Shown here in pieces: positions 24,629-32,407 of a stretch of 45,382 nucleotides of DNA (position 1 is the stretch's first letter; every line of letters begins with the position of its first letter). The DNA is from Beijerinckiaceae bacterium. GTDB lineage: Bacteria > Pseudomonadota > Alphaproteobacteria > Rhizobiales > Beijerinckiaceae. Location: contig CANJNI010000035.1 in NCBI GenBank assembly GCA_947475995.1, forward strand, positions 1-45,382, given 5' to 3'. A model generated the notes under the pieces. That model saw only the letters and a program-made list of their open reading frames with translations, did no database searches and was not told the origin of the DNA. The position numbers and the translations under genes are program-made.

Positions 24629-25651
24629 ATGAAAATCACTCGATCGCTTCTGCTCGGACTGACCGCGGCGGCCGCCATGACGCTGCCCGCCCATGCGCAG
24701 TTCAACCTTCAGGGCAAGACCGTGCAGGTGACGGTCGCCGGCGGCGTCGGCGGCGGCGTCGATCTCTACACGCGCCTGTTGCTGCAATTCATGTCGCAGC
24801 ATCTGCCCGGCAAACCCACGATGGTGGTGCAGAACATGCCGGGCGGGGGCGGATTGCAGGGCGTGCAGAACGTCTACAATCTCGGCGCGAAGGACGGCAC
24901 TTCGCTTGGCGTGACGCCGGCGGGTCCGATCAAGGAACCCCTGATGGGCAACAGCAAGGTCAATTATGACCTGCGCAAGTTCAACTGGGTCGGCAGCCTG
25001 ACGGCGGAAGATACGGTCTGCCTCGTGTGGCACACGTCGAGCGTGAAGACGATCGACGACGCGAAGGCGCGCGAAGTGCCGCTGTCGGCCACAGGCGCGG
25101 CTTCCAATTCGACCCTAGGCCCGCTGCTGATCAACAATCTGCTGGGAACCAAATTCAAGCCCATCTCGGGCTATGATGGCGGCACCTCCATGCTGGCGGT
25201 GGAGCGCGGCGAAGTGGACGGGCGTTGCACGACGCTGAGTTCCGTCCGCACCGCGCAGCCGAACTGGATCGAGAACAAGCTGATCCGGGTTCTGTTCGCT
25301 GTGTCCAACGTCGAAGACGATCCGGATTACAGCAAGGTTCCGCAGGTGCGCGATCTTCTGAAGTCGGACGCCGACAGGGCGGCGTTTCAGTTCTTCGGGG
25401 CGCCGGACGAAATCCAGGATCCGTTCATGCTGCCGCCCGATACGCCCGCCGAAGTGGTGGCCGGTTACCGGAAGGCTTTCGACGACACGATGAAGGACCC
25501 TGTCTATCGCGCCGAAGCCGCCAAGCGCAGCCAGCGCCTTGTTCCGCTGTCGGGTCAGAAGGTCGCGGAAGTCATCGACCGCATGTATGCAACGCCGCCC
25601 GACATCATCGAGCGCGTCAAGAAGGCCACGGCGATTCCGGGCAGCAAGTAA
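24629..25651 (+). CDS. Bug/TctC-family periplasmic binding protein of the SDR-TauD operon
   Basis: 340 residues with a signal peptide (about 1-24, cleavage after AHAQ). Typical Bug features are LQGKTVQVTVAGGVGGGVD, VVQNMPGGGGLQGVQN and, in lobe 2, ISGYDGGTSMLAVERGEVD. ATG 24629 follows GGGAGGG by 11 nt; the frame is open far upstream but overlaps the M24-fold gene. As last gene of the SDR-SDR-TauD-M24 operon it probably captures that pathway's substrate, though no TctAB membrane genes are nearby. A strong hairpin follows at 25669-25701. Confidence 0.92.
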   Translation: MKITRSLLLGLTAAAAMTLPAHAQFNLQGKTVQVTVAGGVGGGVDLYTRLLLQFMSQHLPGKPTMVVQNMPGGGGLQGVQNVYNLGAKDGTSLGVTPAGPIKEPLMGNSKVNYDLRKFNWVGSLTAEDTVCLVWHTSSVKTIDDAKAREVPLSATGAASNSTLGPLLINNLLGTKFKPISGYDGGTSMLAVERGEVDGRCTTLSSVRTAQPNWIENKLIRVLFAVSNVEDDPDYSKVPQVRDLLKSDADRAAFQFFGAPDEIQDPFMLPPDTPAEVVAGYRKAFDDTMKDPVYRAEAAKRSQRLVPLSGQKVAEVIDRMYATPPDIIERVKKATAIPGSK

Positions 25652-25668
25652 AATCGAGCACGTCGACA

Positions 25669-25708
25669 ATGGCCCGCTGGCGTGCGCCGCCTGCGGGCCA
25701 TCTTGTTC
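25669..25708 (+). terminator. Terminator hairpin after the SDR-TauD-Bug operon
   Basis: ATGGCCCGC (25669-25677) pairs perfectly with GCGGGCCAT (25693-25701), with a smaller GGCG/CGCC stem inside the loop and a CTTGTTC tail. It reaches the end of the convergent hydrolase gene and may serve both strands. Confidence 0.65.
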
Positions 25709-26945
25709 AGTAGGCCGTCGAGGAAGCCCGTCCCGAGGAATCGATCCAGACGCGCTCCGACACGAAGGGCTTGCCGGCGATGCGATCGACCAGCCAGTCG
25801 ACCAGCAGGGTGTTCTTGTCTTCCCCGTTGTCGACGCTCGGCGCATCGCCGACGCCGTGATTGGCGCCCTCATAGATCACCAAGCGCTTCGGGGCGGTGA
25901 TGCGGGTGAACAAATCCTCGGTAAATTCGATGGGCGACAATTGGTCGTTCTCCCCCGCAATCGCCATGTAGGGACATCTGATCTTCGGCGCGTAGGGCCG
26001 CAGGTCGATCTTCTTGCAGAACTCGTCGAAAGCGGCTTCGTCGTCATATCCAGACATGAACATGAAGCGCGCCTTGAAGGTCGGCGATGCGAGATTGAAG
26101 ATCGTGTGGCATCCGGGCTCCTGACAGACGCCCGCCACCGCATAGCCCTTGATCTTGTCGCCGAGCGCCGCCGCCGCGACCGTTCCGAAATAACTTCCGA
26201 AACTGGAGGAGCGAATGGCGAGGCGGCTCATGTCGATGGCGCCGTGCTTGCCGAGCCAGTCATGGATCGCCAGACCCGCTTCGCCGAAATTGCTTTCGGT
26301 GAAAAAGATGCCGCGCGAGGCTGATTCCGCCTGACCGGGGCCGTCGACCGCCAGAACCGCAAGGCCGCGCGAGAGGAAGCGGTCGCCGTAAATGGAGACC
26401 ATGTTCTCCTTCGAGCCGTCCATGCCGCCGATGGAAATGATGCAGGGGAATTTTTCGCCCGGCGCTGGCTTGCGGGGCAGGTGCAAATAGGCAGGCAGCG
26501 AGCGGCCCTGAAACGGGACCTCGACCTTCTCGATGGGATGGGCGGCGAGCCGCATGAAGCCCGCGTAGCATTCGTTCATCTGCTTTTCGTAGGCGTGCAG
26601 CGTGTCGCAGGATTCGAACAGCGGCCAGCAGGCCGACGCCCAGCAGAGCGCCGCCGCGATGTAGCTTTCCGCCGCCGTCACCAGACGGCCCTCGGCTTCG
26701 TATTCCTTCGCCTTCGCCTGCCGCTTGCGGGCGGCTGCGGCGAATTCGCGGTGGATGTCGTCGAACTTCTTCACGCGGCGCTGGACGGTGCGGAAGTCTT
26801 TTTCGGCTACTTCGCCGCCCGGCTTGCTCTTGGAGGCGATGCGGGCCTGATCCCATTCGATGCCGACCGTGCGGATGACCGCATCCAGCAGCCAGCGCTG
26901 TTCCTGCCACCGCCGGATGCGTCGATCGATCGTCACGCTGGTCAT
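25707..26945 (-). CDS. Alpha/beta hydrolase (FrsA / pseudooxynicotine-hydrolase-like)
   Basis: 412 residues. A long helical N-terminal part (about 1-140, rich in Ala/Glu/Arg) precedes the hydrolase fold: ISIGGMDGSKENM (oxyanion region), LAVDGPGQ, a nucleophile elbow AIRSSSFGSYFG with Ser248, GENDQLSP with the acid, and EGANHGVGD with the His. The elbow S-x-S-x-G departs from canonical G-x-S-x-G. The layout fits the FrsA/2,6-dihydroxypseudooxynicotine hydrolase group, which cleave C-C, ester or peptide-like bonds. ATG 26945 is preceded by GGAGGAA; the longer frame to 27803 runs antisense through the neighbouring SDR and is rejected. It is divergent from that SDR. Confidence 0.85.
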   Translation of the reverse strand: MTSVTIDRRIRRWQEQRWLLDAVIRTVGIEWDQARIASKSKPGGEVAEKDFRTVQRRVKKFDDIHREFAAAARKRQAKAKEYEAEGRLVTAAESYIAAALCWASACWPLFESCDTLHAYEKQMNECYAGFMRLAAHPIEKVEVPFQGRSLPAYLHLPRKPAPGEKFPCIISIGGMDGSKENMVSIYGDRFLSRGLAVLAVDGPGQAESASRGIFFTESNFGEAGLAIHDWLGKHGAIDMSRLAIRSSSFGSYFGTVAAAALGDKIKGYAVAGVCQEPGCHTIFNLASPTFKARFMFMSGYDDEAAFDEFCKKIDLRPYAPKIRCPYMAIAGENDQLSPIEFTEDLFTRITAPKRLVIYEGANHGVGDAPSVDNGEDKNTLLVDWLVDRIAGKPFVSERVWIDSSGRASSTAY

Positions 26946-27038
26946 TCGGTTTCCTCCATCGCCCGCAGGCTGTTGCTTTGCTGATGCGCAATCGTAAAGT
27001 CGCACGGTGCGGTCATCAAGGCCGATCCGGAGATGCCG

Positions 27039-27839
27039 ATGAGCGATGATCTCGCCCCGCATGGTCTCGGGGCCTTCGCGGCCTCGATGTTCGACATCAG
27101 AGACAAGGTCGCAATCATTACGGGCGCGGGTCGCGGGCTGGGGCGCGCGATCACGTTCGGTCTCGCCGCGCAGGGCGTGAAGGTCTTTCTTGCCGGACGC
27201 AGCCAGAAGACGCTGGAAGCGGCTGCGGGCGAACTCGAGGAACTGGGGGCCGAGGTCGGCCTGCAACCGACCAATGTGGGGGACGAGGATGACGTGATCG
27301 CCCTCAAGGATGCGGCGCTCGACCGCTTCGGGCGCGTCGACATTCTGGTCAACAATGCGGGCATCAATCCCTATTACCTGCCCGCCGACCGCACGGACCT
27401 GTCGCAATGGCAGGAACTCATCGACGTCAACCTGACGGGCGTTTTCCTCTGCTGCCGCCATATCGGCCCTGCCATGTTCGGGCACGGCGGCTCCATCATC
27501 AACATGAGCTCCATCGCCGGTCAGGTCGGGCTGGGACGAGCGGCCGCCTATTGCGCCACCAAGGGCGGCGTCGAAATGCTGACGCGCGACCTTGCCATCG
27601 ATTGGGCGCGCCACAAGGTCCGGGTGAACTGCCTCGCGCCGGGATTTTTCGAAACGGACCTGACCGAAGGCATCCAGAACAATCCGGCGCTGTCGGACAA
27701 GATCAACCAGCAGACGCTGCTGGGCCGCATGGGCCGTCTGGAAGAAATCGCGGGCGCGGCGGTGTTTCTGGCGTCCCCGGCGGCGTCCTACATGACGGGC
27801 CAAACATTATGCGTGGACGGCGGCTGGCTGGCGCGCTGA
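27039..27839 (+). CDS. Short-chain dehydrogenase/reductase
   Basis: 266 residues, classical SDR with all key elements: TGAGRGLGRAI nucleotide loop, NNAGIN, the catalytic Ser in NMSSIAG, YCATK, and the C-terminal GQTLCVDGGW. The resemblance is to gluconate 5-dehydrogenase/3-oxoacyl-ACP reductase-like SDRs, but the substrate is not readable. Start at ATG 27039, which has GGAG 6 nt upstream; ATG 27033 has no room for it. It is divergent from the alpha/beta hydrolase gene, sharing a 93-bp region, and convergent with the ABC permease. Confidence 0.92.
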   Translation: MSDDLAPHGLGAFAASMFDIRDKVAIITGAGRGLGRAITFGLAAQGVKVFLAGRSQKTLEAAAGELEELGAEVGLQPTNVGDEDDVIALKDAALDRFGRVDILVNNAGINPYYLPADRTDLSQWQELIDVNLTGVFLCCRHIGPAMFGHGGSIINMSSIAGQVGLGRAAAYCATKGGVEMLTRDLAIDWARHKVRVNCLAPGFFETDLTEGIQNNPALSDKINQQTLLGRMGRLEEIAGAAVFLASPAASYMTGQTLCVDGGWLAR

Positions 27840-27845
27840 CGGCGA

Positions 27846-28652
27846 TCACCGCCCGGCGCGTTCCCATCTGCCGATCAGCGCATTGCTGACGCCTGCGAGC
27901 ACGAACAGGATGATCAGCAGTCCGTAGAGCGTCGCCATGTCGAAGCGCTGGTAATATTGCATCACCAGATAGCCGAGCCCCTTGTTGGACAGCTTGGTTT
28001 CGGCGAGCAGGACGGTGATGAGACCGCCGCCGAATCCCAGGCGCACGCCGGTCAGCACCGGAACCCTCATGGCGGGCAGATAGATCTTCGTCGCCATTTG
28101 CCAGCCGCTCGCCCGGAAGCTGCGTCCGACGCGGATCAGGACGCGCTCGATTCCGCGCATTCCGGCGGCGGTAGAGAGCGCAATCGGAAAGAAGCTTGCC
28201 AGCGCCCCGAGGGCGATCTTGGATTCGATGCCGATGCCGAACCACATGATCATGATCGGGAACAGGATGATGCGCGGCGTCGGGCTGAAATAATACAGGA
28301 ACGGCTCATAGGCCTTTCGCAGAAACTCGTTGGCGCCCAGCGTGATGCCGCACGCGACGCCGGCCACGGCGCCGATCGCCAGCGCCGCGACGGTTTCCCA
28401 TGCGGTCGCCTGAAGGTTGGTCCAGAACACATCTTGCCCGAGCAGGCCCAGCATGGCCGGGATGATCTTGGCCAGCGAGGGCACCACGTCGCCGAAGAAC
28501 AGGCCGGAAGCGGAAAGCGCCTCCCAGATGCCGATGATCCCGCACGCGACCGCGACGCGCACGCCCGCGACGGCTGCGCGCGAAGGGGCGGCAACGGCGT
28601 CGAGGTCGAGCCATGCGGCCTTGCGGGCCGTCACCGTTCCGGTTGCAGCCAT
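27846..28652 (-). CDS. ABC transporter permease, SsuC/TauC-like (second permease)
   Basis: 268 residues with about six hydrophobic segments and the coupling motif VGRSFRASGWQMATKIYLPA typical of the nitrate/sulphonate/taurine family (binding-protein-dependent inner-membrane component). The PTPRIILFPIMIMWFG loop is characteristic. It overlaps the preceding permease gene by 22 bp, indicating coupled translation. Two permease genes of the same type in tandem point to a heterodimeric channel. No binding protein is present in the operon. Confidence 0.92.
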   Translation of the reverse strand: MAATGTVTARKAAWLDLDAVAAPSRAAVAGVRVAVACGIIGIWEALSASGLFFGDVVPSLAKIIPAMLGLLGQDVFWTNLQATAWETVAALAIGAVAGVACGITLGANEFLRKAYEPFLYYFSPTPRIILFPIMIMWFGIGIESKIALGALASFFPIALSTAAGMRGIERVLIRVGRSFRASGWQMATKIYLPAMRVPVLTGVRLGFGGGLITVLLAETKLSNKGLGYLVMQYYQRFDMATLYGLLIILFVLAGVSNALIGRWERAGR

Positions 28653-29398
28653 GACTGGATCCGTTCGAGGACGATGAAGAATCCCATGCTGAGCAGGATC
28701 ACGAAGGTGATGGCCGCATAGGCGCCGGGCATGTCGTAACGCTCGGCGAGTTCGTTGATGAGGTGACCGAGGCCGCCGAGATTGACCAGAAATTCCACCG
28801 CCACAACGGTGACAAGGCAGAATGTCCAGCTCAGCCGGATGCCGGTGAAGATGGTCGGCAGCGCCGAGGGAAAGAGAATCTTCCAGAACATCTGCGCCGG
28901 GGTCATGTTGAGGCTGCGGCCGACGTTGACGTGAACGCGGCGCGTCGCCGTCAGGCCTTCCTGCGTCTTCAGCACTACAGGCGCGAGGCCGTAAACGAAC
29001 GAGATGATGATGATCGTCTTCGGGCCGCGCCCGAACAGCACCAGAAACAGCGGAAAGGCCAGCACGATGGGCGCTGCGGCGAGCGCGCCGAGCCAGTCCT
29101 CCAGCGCCGCGCGCATAAGGCGGAAGCGATAGAGCAGGACGCCGAGCGGCACGCCCGCGAGGATCACCAGAAAGCCCGAGGTCAGCACTTCGAAGGCAGT
29201 CAGACCCATGCGGGACAGGATGTCTTCCTCGCGGACCAGCCGGACGAGCGCCACCAGAACGTCGGACGGCAATGGCAGGATGTAGCGGTTGAGCACCCCG
29301 GCAAGGAGCAACAGTTCCGCCACGACGGCGATCGCCGCCAGCGATGCGATTCCGACCGTGATCGGCGCAAGATCGCGCAGGCGCGTGCGCTCAGCCAC
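28631..29398 (-). CDS. ABC transporter permease, SsuC/TauC-like (first permease)
   Basis: 255 residues, about six membrane segments, with LAFPLFLVLFGRGPKTII and the coupling loop VGRSLNMTPAQMFWKILFPSALPT. Its start overlaps the end of the ATPase gene by 8 bp. Together with the downstream permease it would form the membrane channel of an SsuBC/TauBC/NrtBD-like importer; the substrate class (sulphonates, nitriles, riboflavin or thiamine precursors, aromatic acids) cannot be told from permeases alone. Confidence 0.92.
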   Translation of the reverse strand: MAERTRLRDLAPITVGIASLAAIAVVAELLLLAGVLNRYILPLPSDVLVALVRLVREEDILSRMGLTAFEVLTSGFLVILAGVPLGVLLYRFRLMRAALEDWLGALAAAPIVLAFPLFLVLFGRGPKTIIIISFVYGLAPVVLKTQEGLTATRRVHVNVGRSLNMTPAQMFWKILFPSALPTIFTGIRLSWTFCLVTVVAVEFLVNLGGLGHLINELAERYDMPGAYAAITFVILLSMGFFIVLERIQSWLQPER

Positions 29399-30221
29399 GC
29401 GGGCGGTTCCGGCGCGCCGCCGTCGTTTCGGCGTCCATCATGCCGCTGCTCGCTTCTTCGCGCAGGTCGCTCCAGATTTCTGCGACGTAGTGGCCGAAGG
29501 CGTCGCTGCCGACGACTTCGGATGTGCGCGGGCGCGGCAGGTCGATGTTGACGATGCGCTTCAGGCGGCCCGGCCGGTAGGTCATCACCACGATCCGGTC
29601 GGAAAGCTGCACGGCCTCCGTGAGATTGTGGGTGATGAGAAGCGTCGTCTGGTTGAGTTGCTGCTGGATCTGCAGAATCTTGTCGCCGAGCAGCAGGCGG
29701 GTCTGTTCGTCCAGCGCCGCGAAAGGCTCGTCCATCAGCAGGATTTGCGGCTCCGATACGAGCGTGCGGGCGATGGAGACGCGCTGTTTCATGCCGCCCG
29801 AAAGCTGCGAGGGATAATGTTTCGCGAAGCCCGAAAGGCCCACCATGTCGATGAAATGATGGGCGCGGTCATGACGCTCGGCTTTGGGAACGCCGCGCAG
29901 TTCCAGCGGAAACGCGACATTGTCGATCACGCTGCGCCACGGGAAGGTGGATTCTTCCTGAAACACCATGCCGATGGAAGGATGCGGTCCACTGATGCGC
30001 TCAGCCCCGACCCGCACTTCGCCCTCGTAGTCGCCCAGCAATCCGCCGATGATGTTGAACAGCGTGGACTTGCCGCAACCCGACGGTCCGATGACCGAGA
30101 CGAATTCGCCGGGCTTCACGTCGAAGGACATGTGATCGACCGCGACGGTCGCCTCGGGGCCGGAGCCGAACCGCTTCAGCACATTGTCGATGACGAGGTA
30201 CGGCTCGGCGGATGCGCTCAT
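29391..30221 (-). CDS. ABC transporter ATP-binding protein, SsuB/TauB-like
   Basis: 276 residues. Walker A GPSGCGKST, Q-loop VFQEESTFPW, signature LSGGMKQR, Walker B ILLMDEPFAALD and the switch His in LLITHNLTEAV are all present. A C-terminal extension rich in acidic residues (about 245-276) goes beyond the core. First gene of a three-gene operon with two permeases; the binding protein is missing. The nearest SsuA/THI5-like candidate in the window is the signal-less gene at 41728-42624, more than 11 kb away. Confidence 0.94.
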   Translation of the reverse strand: MSASAEPYLVIDNVLKRFGSGPEATVAVDHMSFDVKPGEFVSVIGPSGCGKSTLFNIIGGLLGDYEGEVRVGAERISGPHPSIGMVFQEESTFPWRSVIDNVAFPLELRGVPKAERHDRAHHFIDMVGLSGFAKHYPSQLSGGMKQRVSIARTLVSEPQILLMDEPFAALDEQTRLLLGDKILQIQQQLNQTTLLITHNLTEAVQLSDRIVVMTYRPGRLKRIVNIDLPRPRTSEVVGSDAFGHYVAEIWSDLREEASSGMMDAETTAARRNRPRG

Positions 30222-30326
30222 GCGGGCGGCGTCTCTTGTCGGGCGTCAGGCATCTTGCGCGTGCGCGGCGGATCAGACGCGATCATGTTGAGCGCGTCCG
30301 ATGATGTCAACGGCGGGTCGAACGGC

Positions 30327-32117
30327 TCAGTTGAGCTTGCGGGCCGGGCCGGCGTCGGCGCGCAGCCCGTTGGCTTCCGGCGCCTGAAGGGCCGAGCCGG
30401 AGAAACCATCGCTGCCGAACTGCGGCCTTTTCGGTTCGAAGTTCGACGGCAATTCGGCGGCCGGCGAAAAGACCAGCGCGCGCGCATCGACGCGGGCGGC
30501 CGGGCGCAGCGGCGCGACGGTCGAGCCCATTACGGTCGGCGTCGTGATGCTGGCGATTTCGGTCGCCGCCGTGAGGCTGCGGAAGTTGGAGCGGTCGAGG
30601 CGGGCGGCGACGAGATCCGTCTTCTTGCCCTGCTCGGAACCCGCCGGGCGCGCGGCCGCCCTGGCGGCGACGGGCGTGATGGTGGTGGATTTCGTCAGCA
30701 CCACCGAACGGGCGAGGGGCGAGGCGTCATCCGCATAGGACATGACGCCCGGAACCTTCGGACGCTGCAGCGACGTGCCCTGCGTGATGACCCGGGGCAG
30801 TTCGTTGGCGCGCGGCGGCGGGACGGTGGCGAAGGTCCCGATCAGGCCCGCGATGGCGTCGACTTTCTGCGGGGCTGCGCGGCCGGGCGCGAGGCGCGGC
30901 GGGGGCGCAAGCGCCGCCAGTTCCACCGGACGGACCGGCGGCAGAGGCGCGATGGAAGCCACGCTGCTGCTGATGAGCGGGAGGTCTTCCGGGCGGCGCG
31001 GCGGCAGCGGGGCGGCGATTGTCTGCGCCAGCCGGGGATCGAGCGCCGCAACCGCGACGGGCTGTTGTGCGGGCGCAGGAGCCGGGGCCGCGACCGCGAC
31101 CGGCGCGGGGCCGGGGCTCAGGAATGTCTCGCCGCGCGGCAGATTGGTCTGGGCGCGGGCGACGACGACCGTTTGCGACGCTGCGGCCTGACGCGCCGCT
31201 TCCGCCCGGTAAAAACCGGCTGCAGAGGATTCATCTTCAACCGGTGTAACCGGAGCCTGCTGCGTCGCGACAGGCCCGATGCCGGTAGCCCGGCCGAGCG
31301 AGGCGACCTGCTGGCGGCCGCGCTGGGCGGGAGCGCGCGCCACCTGACGCGGTGCGACGTCTTCCTCTTCGCCGCCGCCAAACAGGAACGCCAGGAAGCC
31401 CGGCATCCGAACCTGTGCGAGGGTCGGGGCGAGTTCGCCGCCGCGCGAAGCGAGTTCGGCGCGTGCTTCCTCGTAGCGGGCCATCGGCTGGCCATTGCTG
31501 GGAATATGAACGGTCTTGCCGTCCGGGAAAATGCGGGCGAGCTGGTCGTAGCTCATGCGCGGCCAGGCGCGCACGCTGCCGACGTCCAGATGGACGAACG
31601 GGGAGCCGGCGGACGGATAATAGCCCACACCGCCGCGTTGCAGCCGCATGCCGATTTCACGGACGCGCGACATGGGCACGTCCATGAAATGGATATCCAT
31701 GGCCTTGCCTTCCATGTGCTGCGAATTTTCCGCCACAGCCTTGGAGCGGCGGCGCAGCATGGCGTTGGTCTTCGGAGACCGGTAGGCCGACTGGACCTTC
31801 ATGGGCTCGCGCGAGCCGCTTTCCCGGTAGGTCGCCCAGATCGTGTCGAACAGGCGCGGGTCCATATTGGTCGGCTCATCCAGCCGCCAGTCGCGCAGGA
31901 ACCAGTTGAGCTGCTGCAGCACACGGGAATCGTAGCTGCCATTGACCATGAAGGTCGCCGAAATGCTCTCGTTCGTGTGGGCGTGGAAGAGGTGAATGGT
32001 GCGGGTTTCGCCGTTGGCGATCGCATTCTGCGTCTCGGTGGACAGAATCGTCAGGGCGAAAGCAGTTGCTCCGACGGCCGCAGTCAGCGACCAGCATTTC
32101 CGGAGGGCGGTTCGCAT
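30327..32117 (-). CDS. DUF882 (YcbK/peptidase M15-like) envelope protein with long Pro/Ala-rich tail
   Basis: 596 residues. An N-terminal hydrophobic leader (about 8-28) is followed by a DUF882 domain (about 35-185) with the zinc-ligand pattern SQHMEGKAMDIH (His134, Asp141) and HLDVG (His176), and the substrate Arg region QSAYRSP. DUF882 proteins resemble D-Ala-D-Ala or L-Ala-D-Glu peptidases acting on peptidoglycan. The remaining two thirds (about 260-590) is low complexity, rich in Ala, Pro, Arg and Gln, probably disordered and wall-spanning. ATG 32117 is chosen as start of the leader; a GTG at 32144 is possible. The last gene before it on this strand is the L,D-transpeptidase, consistent with a shared envelope role. 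Confidence 0.82.
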   Translation of the reverse strand: MRTALRKCWSLTAAVGATAFALTILSTETQNAIANGETRTIHLFHAHTNESISATFMVNGSYDSRVLQQLNWFLRDWRLDEPTNMDPRLFDTIWATYRESGSREPMKVQSAYRSPKTNAMLRRRSKAVAENSQHMEGKAMDIHFMDVPMSRVREIGMRLQRGGVGYYPSAGSPFVHLDVGSVRAWPRMSYDQLARIFPDGKTVHIPSNGQPMARYEEARAELASRGGELAPTLAQVRMPGFLAFLFGGGEEEDVAPRQVARAPAQRGRQQVASLGRATGIGPVATQQAPVTPVEDESSAAGFYRAEAARQAAASQTVVVARAQTNLPRGETFLSPGPAPVAVAAPAPAPAQQPVAVAALDPRLAQTIAAPLPPRRPEDLPLISSSVASIAPLPPVRPVELAALAPPPRLAPGRAAPQKVDAIAGLIGTFATVPPPRANELPRVITQGTSLQRPKVPGVMSYADDASPLARSVVLTKSTTITPVAARAAARPAGSEQGKKTDLVAARLDRSNFRSLTAATEIASITTPTVMGSTVAPLRPAARVDARALVFSPAAELPSNFEPKRPQFGSDGFSGSALQAPEANGLRADAGPARKLN

Positions 32118-32337
32118 ACGCGCTTTCAGCAAGCTCGAACTCACTTCTTGAACTGCGCACCCAATACACGAGCGCGCTTATGGTGAGCGAATTATTGCCA
32201 TGAAGGGTTAAATCCCCGTAAGCCCGGGAACCAATCCCCAACCCTGACTGCGTGATCGGTATTTAACCCGAACCGCCGCCGGAGAAAAGCCCCCGGATCG
32301 TGGCGGAGATGTGGCGGAGGCGCCACGCAAAACGCCA

Positions 32338-32363
32338 CAGCCGGCGGACTTGTCCACCGGCTG
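32338..32363 (-). terminator. Weak hairpin downstream of the L,D-transpeptidase gene
   Basis: CAGCCGG (32338-32344) pairs with CCGGCTG (32357-32363), with an inner GGA/TCC stem. On the - strand it is followed by TGTGGCGTTTTG, a poor T tract. The rest of the 290-bp gap (32118-32407) shows no gene; it must hold the DUF882 promoter, which I cannot place confidently. Confidence 0.3.
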
Positions 32364-32407
32364 CCGAAAGGTCGTCCAATCAAAGGGTCAGCCGGAAGGT
32401 CTCGGAA

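Noticed and set aside
26946-27803. N-terminal extension of the alpha/beta hydrolase frame
   Set aside because: It runs antisense through an SDR with complete motifs; the ATG at 26945 has a good GGAGGAA site.
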